Assembly: GCF_001263355.1 (NCBI RefSeq)
Contig: NZ_LGYO01000012.1
Location: forward strand, 11,668-75,667
Length of the DNA stretch: 64,000 nt
Direction of reading: 5' to 3'
DNA from: Acetobacterium bakii
GTDB taxonomy: Bacteria; Bacillota; Clostridia; Eubacteriales; Eubacteriaceae
In this document: piece by piece, positions 42,603-52,078 of the stretch
Layout of the letters: each line of letters begins with the position of its first letter
How positions within the stretch are numbered: the first letter of the stretch is position 1
The notes under the pieces: model-generated
Told to the model about the DNA's origin: nothing
The model's input: the letters and a program-made list of their open reading frames with translations, nothing else
Database searches by the model: none
Position numbers and translations under genes: made by a program

Positions 42603-43754
42603 TTATTTGATGCCCATGGCAATCTGCCGGGCCCAGGCATCCGCATCCAATACCTCATCAAGGGTTGGGTTGGCAATCACCGAATGCTTTTCCATGACCA
42701 TATTATTAATTCGGGGAATATCCACAAAATGAATTTCTTCATTTAAAAACCGGGCCACCGATACCTCGTTGGCGGCATTGAGCACACAGGTCATCGACCC
42801 GCCGACTTCCAGGGCATCGTAGGCCAGCTGCAGACAGGAGAAGGTTTTCAGATCGGGTTCCTCAAAGGTCAGCTGACGAACCTGGTGAAAATCCAGGGAC
42901 TGGCGCTGATTGGAAATGCGATGGGGATGGAAAAATGCGATTTGAATGGGCAGGGCCATATCCGGCATGCCCAGCTGGGCCATGGTTGAATGATCCACAA
43001 ATTCTACCATCGAGTGGATAATGCTCTGGGGATGAACTACCACATCAATCTGTTCATTGCGTAAATCAAAAAGCCATTTGGCCTCAATCACCTCGAGCCC
43101 CTTATTCATTAAGGTGGCGGAATCGATGGTGATTTTTTTACCCATGGACCAGTTTGGATGTTTAAGGGCCTGGTCAAGGGTTACCGATTGGAGCTGCTTC
43201 CAGGTTTTGCCCCGAAACGGTCCCCCGGAAGCGGTGATGATAATCCGGTCAATTTCATCGTGCCGATTGCCCATCAGACATTGGAAGATGGCTGAATGTT
43301 CGCTGTCCACCGGCAGCATCGCCACACCTTTTTTCGCAGCGGCTTCCATTACAATTTTTCCGGCTGCCACCAGGGTTTCCTTGTTGGCCAAGGCAATATC
43401 GATACCCTGGTCAATGGCCGCCAGGGTTGGCCGCAAACCAATCATTCCGGAAACCGCCGTCAGGAGCATGTCAATGCCGGAAAAGGTGGCGACCTCAATG
43501 AGCCCCTCAATACCGGTGACTACCACAACCTTGTTTCCCTTGGATTTTAAACGTTTCTCAAGAATCAGCGCACAATCCTTGTTCATCACACAGACCATCG
43601 TTGGTTCGTATTTTTCAATTTGCTTTTCTAATAAACCAATGCTGGTATTGGTAGATAAACCGACGATATTTAATGTTTCACTGTTTTCAGAAACTACTTC
43701 CAGCGCCTGGGTGCCAATGGAACCCGTGGAACCGATAATACTAATATTCTTCAT
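42603..43754 (-). CDS. dxr: 1-deoxy-D-xylulose 5-phosphate reductoisomerase
   Basis: 383 residues. First committed enzyme of the MEP pathway (DXP to MEP with NADPH). The N-terminal Rossmann motif is IGSTGSIGTQALEVV; catalytic segments are ALANKETLVAAG, LPVDSEHSAIFQCL with the metal-binding Asp and Glu, and ASGGPFRG. Complete and intact. It normally lies between cdsA and rseP; here those two are joined at 6.9 kb and dxr stands alone, about 36 kb away, in opposite orientation between two hairpin elements. Confidence 0.96.
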   Translation of the reverse strand: MKNISIIGSTGSIGTQALEVVSENSETLNIVGLSTNTSIGLLEKQIEKYEPTMVCVMNKDCALILEKRLKSKGNKVVVVTGIEGLIEVATFSGIDMLLTAVSGMIGLRPTLAAIDQGIDIALANKETLVAAGKIVMEAAAKKGVAMLPVDSEHSAIFQCLMGNRHDEIDRIIITASGGPFRGKTWKQLQSVTLDQALKHPNWSMGKKITIDSATLMNKGLEVIEAKWLFDLRNEQIDVVVHPQSIIHSMVEFVDHSTMAQLGMPDMALPIQIAFFHPHRISNQRQSLDFHQVRQLTFEEPDLKTFSCLQLAYDALEVGGSMTCVLNAANEVSVARFLNEEIHFVDIPRINNMVMEKHSVIANPTLDEVLDADAWARQIAMGIK

Positions 43755-43832
43755 TGATCACTACCCCGTTCTTTTTCTTCTTATTATATCATAATTGTTT
43801 GTCAAAAGATTATCATTTTTCACACTCTACGT

Positions 43833-43982
43833 CGGACAGTTCAGAAACACTAAGTACGCTTGAACGACAATTGTTACATCAAGTTGTGTGCATCATGGCG
43901 AACACCGAAGGTGTCCGATCTTGAAGCACACAACGATTAACAATTGGTCGTTCAAGTGAAACCGAAAGTGGATACTGTCCGT
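43833..43982. repeat. Long hairpin element, copy 4 (reverse orientation)
   Basis: Core GGCGAACACCGAAGGTGTCC, the reverse complement of the copy-1 type core. Arms CTTGAACGAC / GTCGTTCAAG and TTGTGTGC / GCACACAA, plus an outermost CGGACAGT / ACTGTCCG. It occupies most of the 370-nt gap between dxr and the alcohol dehydrogenase; a TATAAT-like box near 44084 may serve the latter. Confidence 0.75.
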
Positions 43983-44123
43983 AAAGGTTGGCCACAGGTA
44001 AAAAACCGGGATGAAATAATAATTTGCTTCAATAATGTATCTCAAAGAAGTAAAATATTCCATTTCTTACCGCATTGCTTTGGAATATAATCATGTAAAC
44101 GAATAAAATTTGGAGGTGCTGTT

Positions 44124-45272
44124 ATGGCAAAAACCTATTATTTTCCACCAATCGTGATTATGGGACCGGGGGCAGTTGAATTGATTGTTCCTGAAATTCA
44201 GAGAATGAATGTAAAAAAAGCCCTTGTTGTCACCGATCAGGTATTAATTGATGCCGGCGTGGCAAAAATTGTCTTTGATGTTTTAGATGCTGCAAAAATT
44301 GACTACACCATATTTTCAGATGTTAAACCCAACCCAACCGTTACAAATGTAAACGCAGGTTATCAAAAACTTCTTGATGACGAATGCGATTTTGTTATAA
44401 GCATCGGCGGCGGCTCACCCCAGGATACCGGCAAGGGGATTGCCATTCTAGCCACAAACCCCGGAGATCTACGGGACTACGAAGGCGTTGGTAAAACCGC
44501 CAACAAATCGCTTCCCATTGTAGGCATTAACACCACCGCCGGAACAGCCAGTGAAGCAACCATCAATTACGTTATTACCGACGAAGATCGTAAATTAAAA
44601 ATGGTTATCGTCGATCCCAATTGTCTGACAACCGTAGCGGTAAATGATCCAATATTAATGATCAAGATGCCAAAATCCTTAACGGCGGCAACCGGGATGG
44701 ATGCACTTACCCATGCGGTTGAAGGCTATACCACCGCCGGCGCAACCCCATTCACCGATCTTTTCAATCTGGAAGCCATTAAAGTTATTTCCAAAAGCCT
44801 GAGAAAAGCCGTCGCTGATGGCGAAGATTTAGACGCCCGTGACGCCATGGCCTATGGTCAGTTTGTCACCGGGATGGGATTCTCCAACGGCGGCCTGGGA
44901 ATTGTTCATTCCATGGCGCATCAGTTGGGCGGTTTCTACGATCTTCCCCATGGCGTTTGCAATGCCATTCTGCTGCCATATGTTGTGCACTTTAACGCGG
45001 ATGCCGTCGGCGATCGTTTAAAAGATATTGCCGTGGCAATGGGTGTTGATGTGAGTCGGCGGGAACCAAAAGAAATCAATATCATGGCCATTGATGCCAT
45101 TAAGAAACTGTCTAAAGACGTTGGCATTCCCACCGGCCTCAAAGAAATCGGCGTACAGGAAAAAGATTTCGGCGAACTGGCAGATTTGGCACTGGCCGAT
45201 ATCTGCACCGGCGGAAATCCTAAATGCCCGACCAAAGAAGAAGTGATGGCCATCTATAAAGCCGCTTTTTAA
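44124..45272 (+). CDS. Iron-containing alcohol dehydrogenase
   Basis: 382 residues of the Fe-ADH family (DhaT/AdhB-type). The NAD-binding stretch is SIGGGSPQDTGKGIAI; metal ligands are the Asp and His in DALTHAVEGY, and the His residues in IVHSMAHQLGGFYDLPHG. It interconverts acetaldehyde and ethanol or similar pairs such as 3-hydroxypropionaldehyde and 1,3-propanediol. GGAGG precedes the ATG. It stands alone, but with no EutG in the locus it could recycle NADH from ethanolamine breakdown by making ethanol (inference). Confidence 0.9.
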   Translation: MAKTYYFPPIVIMGPGAVELIVPEIQRMNVKKALVVTDQVLIDAGVAKIVFDVLDAAKIDYTIFSDVKPNPTVTNVNAGYQKLLDDECDFVISIGGGSPQDTGKGIAILATNPGDLRDYEGVGKTANKSLPIVGINTTAGTASEATINYVITDEDRKLKMVIVDPNCLTTVAVNDPILMIKMPKSLTAATGMDALTHAVEGYTTAGATPFTDLFNLEAIKVISKSLRKAVADGEDLDARDAMAYGQFVTGMGFSNGGLGIVHSMAHQLGGFYDLPHGVCNAILLPYVVHFNADAVGDRLKDIAVAMGVDVSRREPKEINIMAIDAIKKLSKDVGIPTGLKEIGVQEKDFGELADLALADICTGGNPKCPTKEEVMAIYKAAF

Positions 45273-45285
45273 ACCGGCATAAATC

Positions 45286-45384
45286 GTCCCGGGGACAATG
45301 GCAAATCGTTGTCGGCGGCATGATCGGACAGGCGAGCCTGTTTGCCATGATGCCGACAACTGATGTTACGATTGTCCCCGGGAC
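45286..45384. repeat. Long hairpin element, copy 5
   Basis: GTCCCGGGGACAAT pairs with ATTGTCCCCGGGAC; GTTGTCGGC with GCCGACAAC. Core GATCGGACAGGC..GCCTGTTTGCC. Very close to copy 3, differing by paired changes in the outer arm (CTGG/CCAG against CCGG/CCGG). Confidence 0.75.
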
Positions 45385-45424
45385 TTACGTTGCAGTATTA
45401 TAATAGTAATGTGACAAAACACAG

Positions 45425-45452
45425 AGCTCTCTGAAATTCAGAGAGCTTTTTT
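45425..45452 (+). terminator. Intrinsic terminator after alcohol dehydrogenase
   Basis: AGCTCTCTGA / TCAGAGAGCT with an AAT loop and a following T-run. Confidence 0.85.
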
Positions 45453-45636
45453 ATTTGTAAAAAATTAAGTCATTCAGCAAAAAATATGCAATTTTACTGT
45501 ATCCTTCCTAAAAAAATGATATAATAAAGCATTCAATAGAATATTGAAAACCATAAAATTTAGAAAAACATTGGAAACGCACAAATAAAAGACCATTTAA
45601 TACCTGCGTTTGGTTTATTAAATAATTACTGTCATT

Positions 45637-45804
45637 GGACAGTACACAAAACATAAAGCAGCTCCAACGACCAATTGTTACATCAAGCTGTGACCATGGG
45701 GTCAGACCCTGTGCATCAAGGCGAACACCGTAGGTGTACGATCTTGCAGCACACAGCGATTAACAATTGATCGTTGGAGCAACACCTAAAGTAAATAACT
45801 GTCC
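45637..45804. repeat. Long hairpin element, copy 6 (reverse, with insertion)
   Basis: Outermost GGACAGT / ACTGTCC; arms GCTCCAACGA / TCGTTGGAGC and CAATTGTTA / TAACAATTG; core GGCGAACACCGTAGGTGTAC. Relative to copy 4 it has an extra stretch of about 19-20 bases at about 45690-45711 (ACCATGGGGTCAGACCCT) between repeated GTG. The rest of the 45273-45886 gap is AT-rich without a gene. Confidence 0.7.
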
Positions 45805-45886
45805 GCCAGGGACATTGTGTTTATTAACCAGCAGGAATACCAGTTTCGCAATTATCTAAAAATTTAATATAGAGGAGGGAAAGAGG

Positions 45887-47005
45887 ATGCTGACAACTTT
45901 TATTCATACCGGTGATTTTCACCTAGGTCGCCCCTTTACCTTTAAGCAGCAAGGCAATTATTACGGAAAAAATAGACGCAAAGAATTGTGGACAGCCTTT
46001 GAATTCACCATTGAATTTGCAAATGCGAAGAGAATCCCCCTGATATTAATCGCCGGCGATCTTTTCGATTCAGCTAACGTCCTAACCATGGATGTGAAAC
46101 GGGTAGCAGAGGCCTTTGGTTCTCTTAAACAAACCCAGGTGGTGATCATCACCGGAAATCACGATTATCACGGTGACAATTCACCCTATGAAAAAGCTAT
46201 CTGGCCCAAAAATGTTTATATTTTTAAAGAAGATGTTTTCCGGTCAGTTTATATTGAATCACTGAATACCGAAATATTTGGCATGTCCTGGGTAAAAAAC
46301 CAGTACCGGGAATTTCCCGAACGATCCTTTAATGCCCTGAAACTCGAAGATACCCGTTACAACATCCTTCTGGCCCACGGCGAAGTCGGTGGTCAGGGCA
46401 CCTATCTGCCACTCGATCTGCGACTCCTGGAAAGCAAAGGTTTTGACACCATTGCCCTGGGACATATTCATAAACCGGGAATATCCCCGGGAAAAGCCGC
46501 CTACTGCGGGTCACCGGTGCCCCTTAACTTTGGCGAAACCGGAGAGCATGGATTTTTGGTTTCCCGGATTAAAGTCGACACCGAAAATCAACAATTTATA
46601 ACAACCAGTGGCATCAATCCGATTCCGTCACGGAGCTATCAAACCAGGGAAATCGTGGTTGGACCCGAGCAGTCATACAATGAAATTATCGACATGGTGG
46701 TAAACTGCGACAGCTATGAAAAAAGACAACAGGATTTTTATCGCATCCAGTTTACCGGATTTATCGACCCGGAAATACAGCTTGACTGGATCGATGAAGA
46801 CCTGGAAGAGGCCTTTTATTATGTGGAAACAGACACATCAAGGCTGGAACCGGACATTGATATCGAACAATTGCTGGAAGAAAACAAAGACAACCCAGTG
46901 GGACAATTTTTAGAAGCCCTAAAAAACATCCAGGATCCGGAAGTCAGAAAAAAAGCCATGATCTACAGCATTGAAGCCATGGTGGGAGAGGGTCTATTAA
47001 GATGA
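45887..47005 (+). CDS. DNA repair exonuclease, SbcD/YhaO-like
   Basis: 372 residues. A calcineurin-like metallophosphoesterase domain covers about 1-240: HTGDFHLGRP, AGDLFDS, ITGNHDYH, and LGHIHKPG supply the di-metal ligands. A C-terminal capping domain follows. Bacillus YhaO, paired with YhaN, is the closest functional analogue; the pair resembles Mre11/Rad50. AGGAGG precedes the ATG. The stop overlaps the start of the ATPase gene by 4 nt. Confidence 0.88.
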   Translation: MLTTFIHTGDFHLGRPFTFKQQGNYYGKNRRKELWTAFEFTIEFANAKRIPLILIAGDLFDSANVLTMDVKRVAEAFGSLKQTQVVIITGNHDYHGDNSPYEKAIWPKNVYIFKEDVFRSVYIESLNTEIFGMSWVKNQYREFPERSFNALKLEDTRYNILLAHGEVGGQGTYLPLDLRLLESKGFDTIALGHIHKPGISPGKAAYCGSPVPLNFGETGEHGFLVSRIKVDTENQQFITTSGINPIPSRSYQTREIVVGPEQSYNEIIDMVVNCDSYEKRQQDFYRIQFTGFIDPEIQLDWIDEDLEEAFYYVETDTSRLEPDIDIEQLLEENKDNPVGQFLEALKNIQDPEVRKKAMIYSIEAMVGEGLLR

Positions 47006-49311
47006 AAATAAAAAAAATAACAATGAACGCCTTTGGCAAGTTCCAAAATAAAACCATCAACCTGGAACCCGGGTTAAACCTCATTCAGGGAAACAACGAA
47101 GCTGGAAAAACAACCACCCAGGCCTTTATTCAGGGCATGTATTTTGGCTTTTACAAACCCTACCGAAAAAAGAAAACCTATGGCATGGAGTATGAAAAAT
47201 ACATGCCCTGGGAACAATTGGATTACAGCGGGTCCTTGATTTATGAGGTGGATGGCCGGGAAATTCGCCTGGAACGTAATTTTCTCAGAGGCAAAGACAG
47301 CCTGATGATTTACGATAATACCACCGGAGAAGACATTACCCAGGAATTTAAATACGATGGGGTCATCCGTCAACACCTGCCCCTGGGGGACCTGGGAATC
47401 ACCCAGGGCATTTATAACAATACCGTAAACATTCGCCAGCTACCCTTTGAACTCGAATCCGGTTCCCAGGAAGAAATTCGCCAATGCTATCTGGAGCGAA
47501 AAAATGCCGACGGCAACGATATGAATTTCAACGGGATTATCAGAAGGCTGGAAGAAAAAAAGAAAACCATTGGCCGATCCGGTCAAAGCAAGTCCAAGGT
47601 CGGGGCGGCGGTGCGAAAACGGGATGAGCTGCTTGTCGCTCTCAGAGACGGGGAAGAAGCCTATGCAAAGGTGGCCAGAAACCAGAAAACCATTGCTGCC
47701 TATCAAAAGAGAATGAAACAGATCGAATCCGAAAACGAATTTCTGGTCAAAGAATCCGTGGTAAATCGGAAACGTGAACTCCTCCAGACCTATGAGAAAA
47801 TTACCCAGCTTGAAAAAGAAAACAACCAGATTAAAGAAGCAGTCAAGGATTGGGACGACTATAGCCGCTTTAATTTTAAGACCCTGGAAGGTCTTAAAGC
47901 TATTGAAAATCAAATTGACCGTCTTAGCGACCAAATGAACTATATCGAAAAAGAAATGGATGATCTGGTCCATCAAATTAAAAACATCCGCAGAAAAGAA
48001 GAATCCAAACGCGGCTGCTTTAATGGCAATACCTGGGAAACCATCGCTAAGGATTATGAAAACTTTCTTGAGTTCAAGCGGGTGCCAGAGGCCATGAAAG
48101 AAAAATCGAGCTTCGGCATCAGTATTGTGCTCATCAGCCTAATCATTTTCGGGATTGGTCTGGCTGGCACCATGATGAATGGTACCTTGCCACTGGATGA
48201 AACCGTGGAAAGTATCTTATTAACCCTTGGAATCGCCATGACCCTTGTCGGAGTGGTCAGTGCCATTTATGTGCCGGCGACCAACAACAAGAAGCGCCGC
48301 AGCCAGGAGCTTGAGACCATCAATGACGAACAGCATTCGATTTTTGTGAAATACGGTGTGGCAACAGCAGAGGAATATGAAACCTATTATAAAAAAGCCT
48401 TTAGAATCCAGAAAGAACTGGAACAGATGAAAAACGAAGGTGAACTATTATTGATTCAGCAATCCCGGCATCAGGCTGGATTTGAAGTTCTGTTTGAGCA
48501 ACATCGGGGTATCACCCGGGAATTTGCCAATCGCCTGGCTGAATACAAGGTCAAATCCATAGAAGTCTATGTTGAAGGCTGCAAAAAAGGTCAGCAGTTT
48601 GATGAACTGATGGTTCGCTTGAATACCAACCAGCGCTTGCTGGAAGGTCTTTATGAAACCGTCAACGCCGGAAAAATCGTGGGGGGTAATACCCTTTGGG
48701 AACAGGCCACACCAAAAGCCGAGGAAATCCTCAATCTGGGCAAAGAAATTGCCCGTCTGGAAGGGGAGAACAGTACCCTGATGGAAGGGGTCAGTTTGCC
48801 CATCGAAACCAGTGAGGCGCTAAAAACATTAACGGCTCAAATTGACACCTGTAACCTGGAAATAAAAGGCTGTGATGCGGCCCTTGAAATTCTTGAACGC
48901 ACCCAGAAAGAATCCCATCATGAATCGGCACCCGAGCTTAATCTAAAAATTGGCGCCATTCTGGGGGAGGTAACCCATCATTACCAGGGGGTTAAAATCG
49001 ATGATCGCATGAAGGTGAAAGTTGTCGATCCCGATGGCGGCAACTTCAGAGAAGCGGAACAGTTAAGCGCCGGCACCATGGATCAGGTACATTTCGCCTT
49101 TCGCTACGGCATCTCTGATGCTTTAGATCGAGACATTCCTTTTATCCTGGATGAACCCTTTGCCCGATACGACGCCGAGCGAAAAACTCAGGCCCTTAAA
49201 TTGCTGGCCGAGCTGAGCCGGCGTAGGCAGGTTATTCTCTTTACCTGTGGAATGGACGAAGAAAAAACCCTGAAATCACTGGGTCAGGACTTTCATACCA
49301 TCGAATTATAA
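47002..49311 (+). CDS. AAA/SMC-like ATPase, YhaN/SbcC type
   Basis: 769 residues. Walker A is QGNNEAGKTTTQAF near residue 29, and the C-terminus has the ABC-type signature LSAGTMDQ and Walker B PFILDEPFARYD. Between are long coiled-coil segments and, unusually for Rad50-like proteins, two hydrophobic helices (about 376-395 and 410-425: GISIVLISLIIFGIGLAG, TLGIAMTLVGVVSAIY), which also occur in YhaN-type proteins. This suggests membrane attachment. Works with the nuclease encoded upstream. Confidence 0.87.
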   Translation: MKIKKITMNAFGKFQNKTINLEPGLNLIQGNNEAGKTTTQAFIQGMYFGFYKPYRKKKTYGMEYEKYMPWEQLDYSGSLIYEVDGREIRLERNFLRGKDSLMIYDNTTGEDITQEFKYDGVIRQHLPLGDLGITQGIYNNTVNIRQLPFELESGSQEEIRQCYLERKNADGNDMNFNGIIRRLEEKKKTIGRSGQSKSKVGAAVRKRDELLVALRDGEEAYAKVARNQKTIAAYQKRMKQIESENEFLVKESVVNRKRELLQTYEKITQLEKENNQIKEAVKDWDDYSRFNFKTLEGLKAIENQIDRLSDQMNYIEKEMDDLVHQIKNIRRKEESKRGCFNGNTWETIAKDYENFLEFKRVPEAMKEKSSFGISIVLISLIIFGIGLAGTMMNGTLPLDETVESILLTLGIAMTLVGVVSAIYVPATNNKKRRSQELETINDEQHSIFVKYGVATAEEYETYYKKAFRIQKELEQMKNEGELLLIQQSRHQAGFEVLFEQHRGITREFANRLAEYKVKSIEVYVEGCKKGQQFDELMVRLNTNQRLLEGLYETVNAGKIVGGNTLWEQATPKAEEILNLGKEIARLEGENSTLMEGVSLPIETSEALKTLTAQIDTCNLEIKGCDAALEILERTQKESHHESAPELNLKIGAILGEVTHHYQGVKIDDRMKVKVVDPDGGNFREAEQLSAGTMDQVHFAFRYGISDALDRDIPFILDEPFARYDAERKTQALKLLAELSRRRQVILFTCGMDEEKTLKSLGQDFHTIEL

Positions 49312-49419
49312 AAAAATTGAGTTTTGCATAAAAATTTACCCTAAATTTCTGCCCCTAAGTAATGGAAATCCTTTACAATGAATATATGAAACAAATGACA
49401 AATAAAGGAGAGTGAATCT

Positions 49420-49770
49420 GTGAAATTAAGTCTGATTAGAGATATCCTTAACGCCGAAGTTTTATCAGGAGAAAGCCACCTCGAAGATGAGGTATATTCA
49501 GGTTTTGGCTGCGATCTTATGAGCGATGTATTATGTTATGCAAGAGAAGATGCCGTCTTACTCACAGGTCTAGTGAATAAACAGGTCCTTAACACAGCGG
49601 ATATGGCAAATATGAATAGTATTATTTTTGTAAGAAGCAAGGTTCCCAGCGAGGAAGTCATCCAAATGGCTAAAGAAATGAATATTCTTGTGATGACCAC
49701 AAAATACATTCTCTTTGAATCCTGCGGTCTGTTATATCAGAATGGACTGATAGGAGCCCATATTCGATGA
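49420..49770 (+). CDS. DRTGG-domain protein 1
   Basis: 116 residues, a single DRTGG-type domain (LSGESHLEDEVYSGFGCDLMSDVL...). Such small proteins sit beside FeFe-hydrogenase-like genes in many clostridia, with unknown ligand. It starts with GTG after AAAGGAG. The stop overlaps the next start by 4 nt. A second, related gene lies at 51744. Confidence 0.78.
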   Translation: MKLSLIRDILNAEVLSGESHLEDEVYSGFGCDLMSDVLCYAREDAVLLTGLVNKQVLNTADMANMNSIIFVRSKVPSEEVIQMAKEMNILVMTTKYILFESCGLLYQNGLIGAHIR

Positions 49771-50183
49771 GTTATGAAATCGTCTTTGATGTGAAACGCG
49801 GCGACTTTGACAAAGCCGGAGAAGCATCAAGAAAAATCAAACATACCCTTCAGCAGCTTGGTGTGACCAATAAAATCGTTCGAAAAATAGCCATTGCCGG
49901 CTACGAAGGTGAAATGAACCTTGCCATCCACTCTCTGGGCGGAAAAATCCTACTGGAGGTCGGGGAAAGTAAATTGACGCTGACCATTGAAGATGTGGGT
50001 CCGGGAATACCCGACATCGATCTGGCCATGACCCAGGGATGGTCCACCGCCGGCGACGAAGTCCGTCAAATGGGTTTCGGCGCCGGCATGGGACTCCCCA
50101 ACATGGTCAGAAACGCCGACGAATTCGACATCACCTCCCAAGTTGACGTCGGCACAAAAATCGTCATGAGCTTCCTGCTTTAA
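49767..50183 (+). CDS. RsbW-like HATPase (anti-sigma-factor type)
   Basis: 138 residues. Motifs are those of GHKL ATPases: AGYEGEMNLAIHS (N box), EDVGPGIPD (G1) and FGAGMGLPNMV (G2). There is no phosphoacceptor domain, so it resembles RsbW/SpoIIAB serine kinases rather than a full histidine kinase. Co-translated with the DRTGG protein. It may transmit redox or hydrogen status from the neighbouring H-cluster protein; partner unknown. Confidence 0.78.
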   Translation: MSYEIVFDVKRGDFDKAGEASRKIKHTLQQLGVTNKIVRKIAIAGYEGEMNLAIHSLGGKILLEVGESKLTLTIEDVGPGIPDIDLAMTQGWSTAGDEVRQMGFGAGMGLPNMVRNADEFDITSQVDVGTKIVMSFLL

Positions 50184-50203
50184 CTGAAAGTAAAACCTAG
50201 ATA

Positions 50204-50309
50204 CCTTGGTGTCTCCTTATATAAACAATTTTGTAACGTTGAGGCGGACATCTCGTAGAGTGTCCGATGAAGAGTGTAAAAATTGTTTTATATAAGGAAG
50301 ACACCAAGG
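50204..50309. repeat. Long hairpin element, copy 7 (reverse, diverged)
   Basis: CCTTGGTGTC pairs with GACACCAAGG; CCTTATATAAACAATTTT with AAAATTGTTTTATATAAGG (one bulge). Core GGCGGACATC..GAGTGTCCGATG is a relaxed form of the copy-4 core. It splits the DRTGG/HATPase pair from the next gene. Confidence 0.65.
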
Positions 50310-50360
50310 AAGCATACAGTTTGCTTAACGAATAACGATCAGAAAGGACCGTGACCGATT

Positions 50361-51695
50361 ATGGAAAAATTACTTCATTCCGTCTATTTGGATGAGGAAA
50401 AGTGTCTGGGCTGCACCACCTGTGTTAGAAATTGCCCGACTGGAGCCATTCGTGTTCGTGGTGGTAAGGCGACCATCATTGAGTCTAAATGCATTGACTG
50501 CGGGGAATGCATTCGGATTTGCCCGCACCACGCCAAACTGGCAAAAACTGATCCCCTGTCCAGCATTCGTAATTATAAATATAAAGTCGCGATTCCGGCC
50601 CCGGCTATTATTGGACAATTTAAAACCAAATACTCCATCGACCGGATTTTATCAGGGATAAAGTCCCTGGGCTTTGATGAAGTCGTCGAGGTTGCCTATG
50701 GAGCCGAAGTTGTGGGGAGAGCACTGAAGTATGAATATCATGCTAAACGTTATCCCAAACCACTCATATCATCGGCCTGTCCCGCGGTGGTGAAGTTGAT
50801 TCAGGTCCGTTTTCCAGAGCTTACAGATAATATCTGCCGCCTGAAATCCCCAATGGCCGTCACCGCCAGATTGGTAAGAAAACGATTAAAAGAACAGCAT
50901 CAGATTAAGAACAGCGATGTCGGTATTTTTTTCATTACCCCGTGTGCGGCAAAAGCAACTATGGTCAACAACCCGCTTTGCTGCGAGGATGATCTTTATG
51001 CCAATATTGATGGTGCCATCGCCATCAAAGATATTTACAGTGATGTTTTAACCTATTTAAATGAAGTCAATCCAGGAGAAGTGCTGCAGAATTCAACGCC
51101 GGAAGCCTTTGGTTGGGCACTGTCAGGCGGCGAAAGTAACTATCTGAAAAATAAGAATGTTCTCAATGTGGACGGCATTCAAAATGTCATCAGCGTCCTT
51201 GAAGAAATCGAATGTGGAAAATTGGATACCATCGAGTTTTTCGAAGGTCTGGCCTGTATCGGCGGCTGCGTCGGCGGCTGCTTGACGGTGGAAAATAATT
51301 ACGTCGCCAAAATGTATATTGAGGAACGAGCCAAAAAGGCCAAACAAACTTCAATTACGCACATGCCCGAAGAATATGTGAAAGAAATTTATAATTCCGG
51401 GATGATGCACATTAAAGAACGTATTTCCCCCCGAAGTCCCGAACCCCTGGACACCGACATCAACAAAGCCATTGAGAAAATGCATGAAATTGAAGTCCTT
51501 GAAAGCAAGCTTCCCGGCTTGGACTGTGGATCCTGTGGCGCCCCGGGATGCCGGGCCCTGGCCGAAGATATCGTCACCGGCAAAGCCCGGGAAATCGACT
51601 GCGTCTTTATCCTCAAAGACCGGATCATGGAGCTCTCCCAGGTAACCAACGAGTTACTTCAAATGGGTCTCCCCACCGGTAAAAGCAACGAATAA
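50361..51695 (+). CDS. Putative sensory FeFe-hydrogenase-like protein
   Basis: 444 residues. The N-terminus holds two [4Fe-4S] motifs (CLGCTTCVRNCP, CIDCGECIRICP). The H-cluster domain keeps its cysteines in altered context: L1 SSACPAVV (usually TSCCPxW), L2 TPCAAKA (usually MPCxxKxxE), L3 EGLACIGGCVGGC. A C-terminal Fe-S motif PGLDCGSCGAPGCRALAED follows. The changed active-site neighbours fit the putative sensory class (HydS-like) rather than a turnover enzyme. No PAS domain is seen. Located between DRTGG genes and upstream of the true hydrogenase operon, which it may regulate. Confidence 0.85.
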   Translation: MEKLLHSVYLDEEKCLGCTTCVRNCPTGAIRVRGGKATIIESKCIDCGECIRICPHHAKLAKTDPLSSIRNYKYKVAIPAPAIIGQFKTKYSIDRILSGIKSLGFDEVVEVAYGAEVVGRALKYEYHAKRYPKPLISSACPAVVKLIQVRFPELTDNICRLKSPMAVTARLVRKRLKEQHQIKNSDVGIFFITPCAAKATMVNNPLCCEDDLYANIDGAIAIKDIYSDVLTYLNEVNPGEVLQNSTPEAFGWALSGGESNYLKNKNVLNVDGIQNVISVLEEIECGKLDTIEFFEGLACIGGCVGGCLTVENNYVAKMYIEERAKKAKQTSITHMPEEYVKEIYNSGMMHIKERISPRSPEPLDTDINKAIEKMHEIEVLESKLPGLDCGSCGAPGCRALAEDIVTGKAREIDCVFILKDRIMELSQVTNELLQMGLPTGKSNE

Positions 51696-51743
51696 AACCC
51701 CAGATATGCAAAAGTTTTGATTAAAGCAGAAAGAGGAGTAGTT

Positions 51744-52076
51744 ATGAAGGTAAGTGAATTATTGTTAAACAGTGAATTTGTGTGTGCCAACCCCGAGGCT
51801 GGGGTTGAAGGCGAGATCATCAGCGGGTATGTGGGGGATTTATTGAGCTGGGTCATGGCCAATGCCGAAAACAGCTGTGCCTGGATTACCATTCAAACCC
51901 ATGTCAACGTCATCGCTGTGGCCAGCCTGCTGGAAATGGCCTGTGTGATTATTCCGGAAGGTGCAGAACTCGAAGACGGTACCCTGGAGCGGGCCACCAC
52001 CGAAAACATTCCGATCATTACGACCAATCTCAATGCCTATGAGGTGTGCAAAGTTCTCGGAAACGCCGGCATATAA
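51744..52076 (+). CDS. DRTGG-domain protein 2
   Basis: 110 residues, related in length and fold to the protein at 49420 (VSELLLNSEFVCANPEAGVEGEIISGYVGDLLSWVM). AGGAG precedes ATG 51744; an in-frame ATG at 51717 lacks a site. The stop is 2 nt before the PHP gene. Two DRTGG proteins flanking an H-cluster protein suggest a small sensing complex. Confidence 0.78.
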   Translation: MKVSELLLNSEFVCANPEAGVEGEIISGYVGDLLSWVMANAENSCAWITIQTHVNVIAVASLLEMACVIIPEGAELEDGTLERATTENIPIITTNLNAYEVCKVLGNAGI

Positions 52077-52078
52077 AA

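Noticed and set aside
43057-43794. 245-residue plus-strand frame opposite dxr
   Set aside because: Antisense shadow of dxr; no motifs.
50361-51695. A second working FeFe hydrogenase
   Set aside because: H-cluster motifs L1 and L2 have lost residues needed for proton transfer and cluster environment; a sensory role fits better.
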